A stretch of DNA of 40,241 bases from an uncultured Bacteroidales bacterium (GCA_903913285.1 CAIWKO010000016.1:1-40241); one strand, 5' to 3'; counted from the first letter of the stretch, positions 1 to 8,902 are shown. The notes: generated by a model from the letters alone, not told the origin. Numbers and translations are program-made.

Positions 1-654
1 AAAAATTATTAATATTATAATACTTATTACATAATGCCACCATGCTAAATTTGCAAAAAAACCTTTAGTTGGTATAATATTGGGTTGAGAACTTAATATT
101 TCCGAATCATTGTAAACAATTGTCGGTTCATCAGGAATAATAAGCCTAAATTCTCCACCACAATCTGAAACGTCTACGCTATCAATTTTATGTGTTTTGC
201 TAGAAAACAGGATACTATCCCCATTCTCTTTAATAAATTTGATTGTAATTTTACTTTTCAAAATTAATGATGACAAATCTATTAGGTATTTAACACTGTT
301 CTTCCTTTTTATATATTCGAATTTATCTTGAGCTTTTACCTTCAATGTGTCAATGTTAATAGTATCTACGTTATTTATATCAAATGCAACACCTACTTTT
401 CCAAATAACAATTTATTTTCAGAAGCGCATTTGTAAATCTCATCTTTATAAAATTTAATTTCATTGCTAGTAAATGGTTTTTTAATTATTAAAAAACTAC
501 CTTCTTTAAAAGAAATATTTTTTTCTATGCTTTTTTCTTTTGTTTTTTTATTATCAGATATATTATCTGTTTTCACAGTTTTAGGCTTTTGTGCAAAGAT
601 GACTCCTGAAAAAAACAGGAAAGTAATAAGATATAGAATCGTTTTTGTATTCAT
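1..654 (-). CDS. Partial signal-peptide protein with C-terminal membrane segment, partner of the Hsp70-like protein
   Basis: The reading frame is open from an ATG at 654 to the window edge (218 codons seen, 3' end missing). The N-terminus is a typical signal peptide (MNTKTILYLITFLFF, ending about residue 21 before AQKPK). A Lys-rich stretch follows, then an extracytoplasmic domain with few cysteines, and a hydrophobic segment begins just before the edge (WWHYVISIIILIIF), probably a transmembrane helix with more protein beyond. The start lies 6 bases after the stop of the upstream Hsp70-like gene, so the two are very likely co-transcribed. The order (signal peptide, exported domain, single helix) repeats that of its neighbour, which suggests a partner or a diverged relative. 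No family was recognised. A plus-strand ORF overlapping this region is a shadow. Confidence 0.75.
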   Translation of the reverse strand, partial: MNTKTILYLITFLFFSGVIFAQKPKTVKTDNISDNKKTKEKSIEKNISFKEGSFLIIKKPFTSNEIKFYKDEIYKCASENKLLFGKVGVAFDINNVDTINIDTLKVKAQDKFEYIKRKNSVKYLIDLSSLILKSKITIKFIKENGDSILFSSKTHKIDSVDVSDCGGEFRLIIPDEPTIVYNDSEILSSQPNIIPTKGFFANLAWWHYVISIIILIIF

Positions 655-660
655 AGGTTT

Positions 661-3600
661 TTAATTATTAATTATCCATGTATAATGTTCGTCATTAGCA
701 TCTGTGATTTCTTGATCAGACACATATCCTTTTTCCGAGATTATTTTATTTGAAGTGAGCTTAACTTTACATTCTACTTCATCATTTTCATTGACTATCA
801 TTTGTGATGCTGTTATTGCTTGTGGTAATCTTATGCTAGCAATTTTTGAAAATTTATGTTTTTGGTTTTCAGATAAGATTTTGCTTGCATCTTTCCCCAT
901 AATCTGAAAAAAATTAACTTTATCTCCATCAAAGGAAAAATTGTCATTTAACAGAACTTCGCCTAAAATATAATCTATGCCAGCATTACTAGTATCAAAT
1001 GCACATCCCATTTTTACTAATTCAACAAACTCGACATCTTTAATATCGGTTGATAATGTCTTTTTTATACCAAAAGAAGCATTTGTTTTAAGATTATTCA
1101 ATCGAACTGAATTTTTATTAATACCATACCAACAAGCACCATGAGCAACAGCAGTTTTAGATTCTTCAATTTCTAATACTATTTTTTCTACACTATTGCC
1201 TCTATCTTTTAATTGTTTTTCAACAGTATCTTTTATGAATGGAAAAAAAGTACTACGACCAGAAAAAATCACTTTATCAATTTGGCAGTTTTCGGACAGA
1301 TCAATTGCCTCATTAACTGCATCTTTAACATTATTGTATATCAGATCGATAAAGATTTTATTGCGAAATAATTTATAATTCCCTTTACTATCCTTTTTAA
1401 ATGACTTATAAAAATTACTTTCTTCTGAAATTTCAAAAGAAATTCCTAATAAATCTTTTAATTGCGTAGTAGTTATTAAGGTCTCGAAACCTTTATCATA
1501 GTAATCTACAAGTTGCATTTTTATTGCACTACTATTCCCCCCCCAATTGCTTAATTCAGGATATTCGTTAGCAAATCCTTGAATATACTTTATCAGGCAA
1601 TAATCTATTGTGTCACCTCCAATACCATAACCTATTTTACCTAAGAAATCAACATTATAAAAACAACATTGGTTTTCATCAATTTTTGTTGCACTAACGA
1701 TAGTGGCATTTATTGTTGCACCACCCATATCAAACACCAATATATTTTCATCTTCAAATGTTGTATTTCCATTATTAAAGGTACTATAGTTACTCAGATA
1801 ATAAAACAAAACAGCTTCTGCTTCATACACATAACGAATTTCATCAAATTGTTTTAGATATCCAGCACAATCAATAATATCCTGAATTTTACTTATTGTA
1901 AAGTTGTTTGGTATGGCAATTACTGCTCGTTTAGGGTTGAATATCCCATTATAAAGAAATTCTGGATTATTTATTTGTTCAACAAAACTAGTCAGTTCCT
2001 TATATAACCCTTTAACTAACAATCCAGAAAGATCTTTTCCTGTTAAATTAAGGGTTGAACCGTTTTTAAAAGGAATTTCTTTAATATCCTTAAATCCTAA
2101 AAGTTTTTTTATAGAACGAAATTTGATTTTTGAAACATCCTCACTAAAAAATGCAGCTAATGTCCCATATTTATACGTTTCATCAGGAACTTCACCATTT
2201 TTTGTTTTGAGGTTTATTGAAGTATCAAAAGCCAATACCGAAGGCATTATAACTGAATCAGATTTGTTGTTTTTACTATCCTTTGCTAAAACAATATTAT
2301 CTGCTTGAGTACCCACAGAAATACATGAGCCTGTTGTTCCTGGATCAAGGCCCACCCATACATCTCCTAAATCATTCCCAATAAAAAAATTATACTCAAT
2401 AGGGGTGGTTATTTCTGATTTAAAAAACAATAATCTATTTTCTCTTATAAGTGTAGATAAGCAGATTCTAATCAATTGGGGTTCTTTAAATTTAATAGTA
2501 ATGTCATTCTGCCTTAACCCAATCACAAAACTAATTTTATTATTTTTTACAGGTTTAATTGGCATATTATTTCCACCTGAAAATTCTTTAATAGTATCGG
2601 AATTTGGTTTAAGAAATAAGTCAAAGCCTTCTGGAACTATTTCTTCCGTAATGTTTATATATACAGATGGCTTCCAATTAAATAAATAATTTCTATTTTT
2701 ATATATTATTTCCCCATCTATAATAATGTTATCGTTTTGATCATTCCAAAATTTATAAGGTGTATGAAGTTTGCCATATTTCTTATAATCGACTACTTCA
2801 AAAGAGTCAATATAACCTTTTATAGCAAACACTATAGCTTTAGGTTTTCCAATTATTGTCAAAACAATGACGATAACTAATAGAAAAATAATGGGGATTA
2901 CGTAATACATAATAATAATTGTGGTTTTTGTTGTAAAAATAACACTTTCTTTATTAATTAATCGGTCTGTCGAATAAATAAAATTTAAAGGTAGCGCATT
3001 TGTAACTGAATAAATTGCATTTATTTTATACTCAAACCGAATAAAATCAAACTCTTTTCTATTTATTAATGTGTCTAGTTCTATTTTTAATTCCGGTATA
3101 TGGTATAAACATTTACTATTATCAAAAGACATTAAATTAGTGTCTGAAGTATATTTTGAATTCCATTTATCGTCATGGTTAAGGGACGCAATTTTATCAA
3201 AAAAAACAAGCGTCTCTTTACCTTTGTTTTGTAATGTAATTTTTAGTGTTATTTGAACAGGCTTGAGATTATTATTATGAGTAAAACGAATTGTGGATTC
3301 CGGTATTTTAAACTTATTACTTTTATACCCTCTTTGAAATAATTTTAAATCAGAATCAACAAACATTGAAACATCTTCAGGACTTATTTTACCTGCTTTT
3401 GGTTTAATCTTATATCCAATAATGCTTATGGGTTTATGAGTGGGTGTTTTATCAAATGTAAATTCAAAGTAATCAATTTTATAATACGCCGATAACATTT
3501 GATTTGTATAGTTCTCAATTATTACTGGAGCAGAGTTTTTAGGTAAATTTGTATTATACGGATAACTGTATATATCCTTAATTCGATTCAAATCCATTTT

Positions 3601-4296
3601 ATTACCTTGCATTGATCCTGTCAAAAAATCACTTAATAGAATCAATATATATTCTTCTGCATATTTAGATGAATCAATATTGCTAAGTATTAACGGGTAT
3701 ACATAATTTGAAGTTGAAACTCCTCCTGAAAATGCTAAAGGAATTGGAGTTATTAAAAAGGATTGCTTAATGTAATCGGTAATATTTCTATTTTGCTCTT
3801 TTATATGAGACCAATAATAATTTTTATCTTTAAGGAATGCATTATTAAACTCATGAATTACCGATGTTTCATCTGAGTGTTTATCTGTTTTTCTTAATTT
3901 ATTAAATTCACTACCTGCAATATTAAAATGGAAAAAGGAAATTTCGTCTTTTTTTGGATCAAAAAAGAGTAATCCGTTTCTCTTTTCTATTAAGAGATTC
4001 GTATTATTTAATTCATTACAATTTTCTATATCATTGCCATTAAATAAATCTATTAATGCTTGTCGGAAATATGGTAAAGATTTCTCAGCATTAACAAAAG
4101 GTGTGGAAACATCATAAGCAATAATAAAATGTCGGCGAAATCGTTGCTGTGCATTAACATTAATTGAAAAAAGAACAAGAGTAATTAAAAAAAATACAGA
4201 TAAAAATAATTTCGTAAGAAATAACTTAAAAAACAATTCCAGCTTAGTGTGTAAAATAAATCTATTCTCTTTAGAATTCATTGAATCATAATTCAT
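661..4296 (-). CDS. Membrane protein with VWA-like exported region and cytoplasmic Hsp70-type ATPase
   Basis: This 1211-residue protein has a long signal sequence (about residues 20-49, ending NVNA|QQ). An exported region begins with a Rossmann-like strand and a DVS motif (FIIAYDVS, D62 and S64) and has a second acidic strand near residue 220 (ILILLSDF). Together these resemble a von Willebrand A fold whose MIDAS is incomplete, since the second Ser of DxSxS is replaced. One transmembrane helix lies at about 458-482. An Hsp70/actin-type ATPase follows: phosphate-1 loop near 647 (WVGLDPGTTGSC), phosphate-2 near 853 (LVFDMGGATIN) and adenosine motif near 1010 (VIFSGRSTFFPF). The last 140 or so residues look like a substrate-binding beta domain. 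The expected topology puts the VWA-like part outside and the ATPase inside. It heads an operon with the partial gene at 1-654. Hsp70 families are normally soluble, so this receptor-like layout is unusual. The substrate is unknown. Confidence 0.85.
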   Translation of the reverse strand: MNYDSMNSKENRFILHTKLELFFKLFLTKLFLSVFFLITLVLFSINVNAQQRFRRHFIIAYDVSTPFVNAEKSLPYFRQALIDLFNGNDIENCNELNNTNLLIEKRNGLLFFDPKKDEISFFHFNIAGSEFNKLRKTDKHSDETSVIHEFNNAFLKDKNYYWSHIKEQNRNITDYIKQSFLITPIPLAFSGGVSTSNYVYPLILSNIDSSKYAEEYILILLSDFLTGSMQGNKMDLNRIKDIYSYPYNTNLPKNSAPVIIENYTNQMLSAYYKIDYFEFTFDKTPTHKPISIIGYKIKPKAGKISPEDVSMFVDSDLKLFQRGYKSNKFKIPESTIRFTHNNNLKPVQITLKITLQNKGKETLVFFDKIASLNHDDKWNSKYTSDTNLMSFDNSKCLYHIPELKIELDTLINRKEFDFIRFEYKINAIYSVTNALPLNFIYSTDRLINKESVIFTTKTTIIIMYYVIPIIFLLVIVIVLTIIGKPKAIVFAIKGYIDSFEVVDYKKYGKLHTPYKFWNDQNDNIIIDGEIIYKNRNYLFNWKPSVYINITEEIVPEGFDLFLKPNSDTIKEFSGGNNMPIKPVKNNKISFVIGLRQNDITIKFKEPQLIRICLSTLIRENRLLFFKSEITTPIEYNFFIGNDLGDVWVGLDPGTTGSCISVGTQADNIVLAKDSKNNKSDSVIMPSVLAFDTSINLKTKNGEVPDETYKYGTLAAFFSEDVSKIKFRSIKKLLGFKDIKEIPFKNGSTLNLTGKDLSGLLVKGLYKELTSFVEQINNPEFLYNGIFNPKRAVIAIPNNFTISKIQDIIDCAGYLKQFDEIRYVYEAEAVLFYYLSNYSTFNNGNTTFEDENILVFDMGGATINATIVSATKIDENQCCFYNVDFLGKIGYGIGGDTIDYCLIKYIQGFANEYPELSNWGGNSSAIKMQLVDYYDKGFETLITTTQLKDLLGISFEISEESNFYKSFKKDSKGNYKLFRNKIFIDLIYNNVKDAVNEAIDLSENCQIDKVIFSGRSTFFPFIKDTVEKQLKDRGNSVEKIVLEIEESKTAVAHGACWYGINKNSVRLNNLKTNASFGIKKTLSTDIKDVEFVELVKMGCAFDTSNAGIDYILGEVLLNDNFSFDGDKVNFFQIMGKDASKILSENQKHKFSKIASIRLPQAITASQMIVNENDEVECKVKLTSNKIISEKGYVSDQEITDANDEHYTWIINN
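1537..1544 (-). repeat. G8 homopolymer tract inside the Hsp70-like gene
   Basis: Eight consecutive C on the plus strand give eight G in the coding strand (codons of NWGGNSS, within the ATPase domain between the phosphate-2 and adenosine motifs). The frame is intact here. Long G runs are rare in AT-rich DNA and are prone to slippage. The only other run of this length in the window breaks hipA. Confidence 0.8.
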
Positions 4297-5264
4297 AACC
4301 TAGCTTTACAACTCTAAAAAAAAATCGTCCAATAATTCTTTACAATTATTATAAGTTTATGAGAAAAAAACAATTATATTTTTTATTATCCTAAATATCA
4401 TTTTCTGTTTCTTCTCTGTTTCCAAACTTTCAATAATTTCTATTTAACACAATAAATTATTAATCGATAATTTCGGGTCAAATTTAAATACTATTTTATT
4501 TAAAAACAAGATATTTATTAAAAACTATCTTCAATCAAATTTTTAAAACCAAATAATCTTACTAAACAATTGCCGATTATCACATGCCATCAATAATAAG
4601 TGAACCGACTTTTGCTGAATGTGATAATGAAAAGTTTATCAGTTTCTACCATCGTCGTATTTTGAAAGAAAACTCAATAAGAATTTATTTAAAAAAATAT
4701 TTTTATCATCCATTTTTTTTAAAGCGCTTTTCTTTACACAGGAGCCACTACAAAGGTTTTACGAGAACGCTTAATATTGATGCATCAGTCCAATGCTCAT
4801 GTACAATGACTGCTGTTAATATCGGTAAAGTACTGTATGCATTATTCTCATTATAAATCAAGAAACTCATTCAAAGAATATACAAAATCTGTTCCTAACA
4901 GTTTAATTTATCATGGTCATTAATATTATTGATTAAAACTGTAAGCTTCCTCTATTATGACAAATCAAATTTATGTATCAAGAGTTAGCAGACGCCTTTT
5001 ATAGTTTTTAGGAAATTATTTATGGAGGGTGTAATACATGGAAAAGGAATAAAACATGTTATTCTAACCAAAACAAAAACTTGCTCGTTTATGTTTGACT
5101 GTAATATACTTCTTAGGGGGATTCAGACTCTTGTATTAACAATAACTGAATGGCTCCTTTATAATTGCAGGACTGTGACAAGATTTAATGCTAATTTATC
5201 TTCCCTTTTCAATGGCCTTGAGCATGATTTTGGACTGAAATTGTGCTAAAAACATTATCATCAT
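4297..5264. other. Long gene-poor region between the Hsp70-like operon and the broken hipA
   Basis: Apart from the promoter at 4479-4509, nothing convincing is seen in about 970 bases. Two plus-strand ORFs of 90 and 75 codons (4584 and 5022) lack recognisable domains, promoters and natural-looking composition, and are probably chance. The stretch leads into an HTH-protein relic at 5265, so it may be the eroded remains of a former accessory gene. Confidence 0.5.
4479..4509 (-). promoter_or_regulatory. Bacteroidota-type promoter for the Hsp70-like operon
   Basis: On the minus strand, TTG (4509-4507), 20 bp and TAAATTTG (4486-4479) match the Bacteroides primary-sigma consensus (-33 TTG, 19-21 bp, TAnnTTTG). 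It lies about 185 bp upstream of the start at 4296, so a long 5' leader is predicted. Confidence 0.5.
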
Positions 5265-5357
5265 AAGTCAACTCAAGTGAGAACCAAAAAGCAATATATC
5301 GAAGATGCAGAGAAAGCAATGATTCAAAAGTATAACAGAAGAAGAAAGGAAAAATAA
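5265..5357 (+). pseudogene. Relic: C-terminal end of an excisionase-like HTH protein
   Basis: One frame of this stretch ends KQYIEDAEKAMIQKYNRRRK followed by EK and a stop (TAA). It aligns with the C-terminus of the intact HTH protein at 28294-28659 (KQMTEDAQNIMIQKHNSRGK...), with 13 of 22 residues identical by eye including the final Lys. No start or helix-turn-helix part survives upstream: a stop sits at 5247 in the same frame. It is therefore read as the tail of a lost homologue on the opposite strand, evidence of past accessory-gene turnover here. Confidence 0.5.
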
Positions 5358-5417
5358 GCAACTGATATCTACAAGTTCATTTGAATGAATAATAATAAAT
5401 TATTTGCAAAAGAACCT

Positions 5418-6684
5418 TTATTTGATGAAGGCGGTTGACATTTGTTCTTGCTCTTCTTTTGGGATACCTAGTTTTTTTGCATAAATCGACCAATTGTTGA
5501 CAGCTTTTTTTGTAGTTTCAATAATTTCAATGGCTCGTTTATTATTTAATCGAAAATATTCTGCAACTTCAAGAGCTAAATCCAAATCAAGAGAATTATC
5601 ATTTTCAGTAATATTTAGTGATAGGCCAGTTCCTGATTCATAAGGATTAATATCGAATGCCGGAGAAAGCGTCCATCCATCTTCCATAAGTAAAAAACCA
5701 TGGTTTCTTAAATGATCATCGGTATTGGAAACACAAATATTAAAAACGATTCTTCTCCACAATTCCTCAAGATTGCTATCCACATTAGTACCATGTTGGA
5801 GGATAAACTTAACTATTCCCAAATAACTTGCTCCATCTGCGGCATCTGTTCCATCATTATAGCCTAGCATAGTTAAAGCAGACGCAAAATGAATTCTTTC
5901 TCCGTTATTTACTCTATCAAATCTTTTAGTAAGATAAGTATGATGATTTCCCTTAAATTTCATAATCATTGCATCTGCTATATTTATTCCGGCATCTCTT
6001 GCCAATTCATGAACAACCATTTCCCATGCACCAATATCTTTTGAATCATTCCTACTTGGAAATTTTGCAATCCATAAATCACTTTTTTTATCAACAACTC
6101 CAGCTTTTGGACGCGCACCTCCTAACGAAGAACCCGGTGCAATTAACATTTCCAACCATTTTTTATAATCTGGGTCAAATATTACACCGTCATTTTCTAA
6201 TTGTAAACTAGCATATTCAAGATCTTTGAGTGATGCCCAAGGTGGAGAAGCAAGCTTTTTATTTTCATCTAAAAACGCCCCCCCCTTCTTCAAGTTTAAA
6301 ACGTAAAGCGCCCATACGGTGTCCATCAAAAACACCAAGCAAAAAATCAGATTCATGAAGATTATTTATTTCTCTTCTTTCATTCTTTGCATTCAGAGCT
6401 TCTCGCCTTTTCATTAGTACCCTTCCCCACCGATCTGGTGATGAGTTGAGAAAGATTCCAAAATTCTTTTTACCTTCTTTTGTATATTGCTGCCCTGAAT
6501 AGAATTGAAGATCTGGATCAAGATGTTGTGAGCGTCCGGAATCCATCCATTCTTTTGTATATTCAAAGGAAAATATTTCACTACCACGTGAAATTGTCGA
6601 ATGCAGAATACCCATTAAAACTGGATTTGCCATACCTTGCCAATGAGCATAGACTAGTATTTCTCTATGAAGATTGTTTGCCAT
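5418..6684 (-). pseudogene. hipA: HipA-family Ser/Thr kinase toxin gene, frameshifted in a G8 tract
   Basis: HipA kinases phosphorylate targets such as aminoacyl-tRNA synthetases and are restrained by HipB. Here the N-terminal part (about 139 codons from ATG 6684) runs into a stop just after a G8 tract. The rest continues in another frame down to 5418. Dropping one G joins the frames smoothly (...LEEGG-AFLDENKKLA...) to a protein of about 421 residues, close to its 430-residue relative at 22682. The second part keeps the glycine-rich loop (GSSLGGARPKAG), the catalytic motif NTDDHLRNHG and the metal-binding LSPAFD motif. Only one base separates it from an intact gene, so it is either phase-variable (now off), recently broken, or a homopolymer sequencing error. 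It starts 4 bases after the hipB stop. Confidence 0.85.
6278..6285 (-). repeat. G8 tract causing the hipA frameshift
   Basis: Eight C on the plus strand (eight G in the coding strand). With seven G the HipA reading frame is continuous. With eight it ends within four codons of the tract. Confidence 0.85.
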
Positions 6685-6688
6685 TTGT

Positions 6689-7012
6689 TCAATTGTTATT
6701 TAATTTTTTAGAAGAACGTTCCTTTACAATTAATTTAGCATCCTGAAGTTTCCTTCCTAAAACATCGTCACCTGCAACTTTCAGTAAATCCTTTTCAAGG
6801 CCCATAACAAAAAGAACCTGTATATATGCTCCTATTGCAACACTTGGAGAACCCTTTTCAATTCGCCATAATGTTGACTTATTAATATTAGCTCTTTCAG
6901 AAACTTGTAGAGTACTAAGCTTCCTTCTTAAACGAGCTAATTTTAAATTTTCACCAAATCCACTGAGAATTTCGCGGGTATCTGGTAATAATATTGATTT
7001 TTTGCTTTTCAT
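6689..7012 (-). CDS. hipB: HipB-family HTH antitoxin/repressor
   Basis: A 107-residue Cro/C1-type helix-turn-helix protein (GENLKLARLRRKLSTLQVSE, then a recognition helix in ANINKSTLWRIEKGSPSV). HipB proteins bind HipA and repress their own operon. The start is placed at the ATG at 7012 (MKSKKS). An in-frame ATG at 7033 falls at the -7 box of the likely promoter and could not be on the transcript. The C-terminus is Lys/Arg-rich. The stop is 4 bases before hipA. An inverted repeat over the promoter is the likely self-operator. Confidence 0.85.
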   Translation of the reverse strand: MKSKKSILLPDTREILSGFGENLKLARLRRKLSTLQVSERANINKSTLWRIEKGSPSVAIGAYIQVLFVMGLEKDLLKVAGDDVLGRKLQDAKLIVKERSSKKLNNN

Positions 7013-7016
7013 AATA

Positions 7017-7061
7017 TTGCATATTTGCCACAAATGTACGTAAATTGTTTTAAATATGCAA
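7017..7061 (-). promoter_or_regulatory. hipBA promoter embedded in a 10-bp inverted-repeat operator
   Basis: Minus-strand promoter: TTG (7061-7059), 20 bp, TACATTTG (7038-7031). A perfect inverted repeat, TTGCATATTT (7017-7026) and AAATATGCAA (7052-7061) with 25 bp between, places one arm on the -33 element and the other near the start of transcription. HipB binding there would block RNA polymerase. Confidence 0.65.
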
Positions 7062-7280
7062 CGTTATATAAGAAATGATTATTCAACAAAGAAATAAATT
7101 CACTAATGTTACTCCCATGGCCAGCTTGAAAATAATGATATAAACCGGATAACCATTAGCAGACTTATTTAAGTACTATTATTTGTTTCGTTGTAATTGA
7201 CTAATCGACTAAAGTGTTTTTGTTTAAAAGCAATAATTATCAATCACAAACTTATTCCCGTATTATTCCGTGCTCTGCAT

Positions 7281-7288
7281 TATATTTG
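7281..7288 (+). promoter_or_regulatory. Possible -7 box for the 418-residue protein gene
   Basis: TATATTTG matches TAnnTTTG and lies 40 bp upstream of the ATG at 7329. No good -33 element is seen. The rest of the 316-bp divergent spacer (7013-7328) holds only this and the hipBA control region. Confidence 0.35.
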
Positions 7289-7328
7289 TGTCATCATTTA
7301 TCCCAAATATAAAGTCTGATCATAGCCC

Positions 7329-8585
7329 ATGTCGAAGCATCATAAAAAAACAAATGCTTTCCAACAGCAAAAAATAATGACAGCCAAGCACAAAAAGGAG
7401 TTTTGCCGCTGGATGAAACATATTTTCAATACTGTTGCCGGCGAGGATATATACAAACTGATTCCTACTATAATACTAGATTATGCCTATGAAAATCGTT
7501 TGAGGTTTTTTAAGGTAATTGCTGCCGAAGGGTATAATGTGCCGGATGATATATTGAAAGAAACAAAAACGGCAATTTCTCCCCTAACCAAAGGGCGTTT
7601 AATCGAAATAAAACCTTCGGGCCTAAAATTTTCATTCGAAGAGTTTTTTACGTATTGTCTTTCGGCAACCCGTCTAAAAACAATAATAGCTCAAACAGAA
7701 TTTGCTGAAAAAGAAATAATAATTGATGCATTGAAGGATTTCGATACGAAATCACTTTTTGATGATGATGTCAACCGATGGTTAATTTGGCTTTTGTTCA
7801 CTTTAGGAATGGTATTGTCTGAAACCGGTAAACACTATTATTGGATGGAGGCCAATATTGGTAAAGGGATAGCTATTAATAATAATCTTATTCGGGTGCA
7901 TTGCCAGGAGCCTGTCACGCGGCAAATTGAAATTAATGGAAATTCCCGGCCTGTTTTCAGGGTGGGATGGGCTTATGCATCTTTCGGGATGAAATGGGCA
8001 GAAATAAAACCATCCGTATTGAATATCAAAAATCCATTTCCAGAAATTCCGGTCGAAGTCTATATACAATCGCATGCCTTGCAACGTTTGGCTGAACGGA
8101 TGGATAAAATTCCGATCAGTCTGGTACATTATGGCGTGTATATGTCGTTCAAAGAACCCAAAATATGCTACGATAAAAACAATAATGTTTTAATCGAATG
8201 TTATATTGATTGGATTAAAGCAGGATATTTTGTGGTAGAATTGATTGAAGGCATATTGGTAATAAAAACCTTTTTGTTCATTACCAACACCGGAACACCC
8301 GAAGCACAATTGCTCGAAGCTAATACCGGCTTGCAGAAAACCGATAAGCAATATTTTGCTTTCGATAAGTTGAGTACTTTTATGAATGCCGATATAGATA
8401 ATATGCCCGAATTGCAAAAAATTCTGATTGACTCGGGATGCCAATCCCTTATTGAATTGAGCAATCATTTTAAAGTATTTATAAAAAACCCTACCGGAGC
8501 GGCGCCAATAGAGCACATGCTTAATTATTTGAAACAATCTAATGACGAGAACCCTGAAAGATGGTTGGATGATCCGGACAATTGA
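7329..8585 (+). CDS. Unrecognised 418-residue protein, possible DUF4258-like motif
   Basis: This is a soluble-looking protein with no signal peptide or clear membrane helix. The first 20 residues are Lys/His/Gln-rich. An internal Met at residue 17 (MTAKHKKEF) is an alternative start. The segment around residues 245-320 (SHALQRLAERMD, then alternating strands ending GILVIKTFLFITN) has the rhythm of DUF4258-type small RNase-like folds (conserved His and Arg, then beta strands). This is a weak, by-eye resemblance. The C-terminus is acidic. It stands alone between the divergent hipBA module and a tandem array, in front of the restriction operon, so a defence-related role is possible but not shown. 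Confidence 0.75.
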   Translation: MSKHHKKTNAFQQQKIMTAKHKKEFCRWMKHIFNTVAGEDIYKLIPTIILDYAYENRLRFFKVIAAEGYNVPDDILKETKTAISPLTKGRLIEIKPSGLKFSFEEFFTYCLSATRLKTIIAQTEFAEKEIIIDALKDFDTKSLFDDDVNRWLIWLLFTLGMVLSETGKHYYWMEANIGKGIAINNNLIRVHCQEPVTRQIEINGNSRPVFRVGWAYASFGMKWAEIKPSVLNIKNPFPEIPVEVYIQSHALQRLAERMDKIPISLVHYGVYMSFKEPKICYDKNNNVLIECYIDWIKAGYFVVELIEGILVIKTFLFITNTGTPEAQLLEANTGLQKTDKQYFAFDKLSTFMNADIDNMPELQKILIDSGCQSLIELSNHFKVFIKNPTGAAPIEHMLNYLKQSNDENPERWLDDPDN

Positions 8586-8629
8586 TAAGAACGGCTGAAA
8601 CCCATGATAAATACCCGATAACGACATCG

Positions 8630-8902
8630 ACAGAGCAGAAAACTCCATTTACATAACAGAATAATGCATGTACAGAGCAGAAAACACCGCTGACATGCCG
8701 GAAAAGACATCTGACATGACCGAAAACACCATTTACATAACAGAAAATTGCATGTACCGGGTAGAAAACACCGCTGACACTGACAGAAAGTCAGCTGACA
8801 GAGCAGAAAACCTGATTGGCACTGACAGAAAGTCAGGTGACAGGGCCGAAAAGAACATTGACATTCCAGAAAACAACATTGACAAAATCGAACTGAATTT
8901 AT
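8630..8902. repeat. Tandem array A: 13 degenerate units of exactly 21 bp
   Basis: Units start ACA, carry a central GAAAA core and often end in CNTTG or GCATGT, with no insertions or deletions across 13 units. Units 1-3 resemble units 5-7, a higher-order period of 84 bp. Units 8 and 10 contain the small hairpin CTGAC-AGAAA-GTCAG. ORFs on both strands run through it only because 21 is divisible by 3. The remainder of the 632-bp gap between 8585 and the hsdM start (8903-9217) holds nothing I can identify. Confidence 0.9.

Noticed and set aside
4584-5249. ORFs of 90 and 75 codons as small genes
   Set aside because: No domain, promoter or ribosome-site support. They lie in a decayed-looking spacer.
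7012-7033. Earlier ATG at 7033 for hipB
   Set aside because: It sits at the -7 box, upstream of the predicted transcription start.
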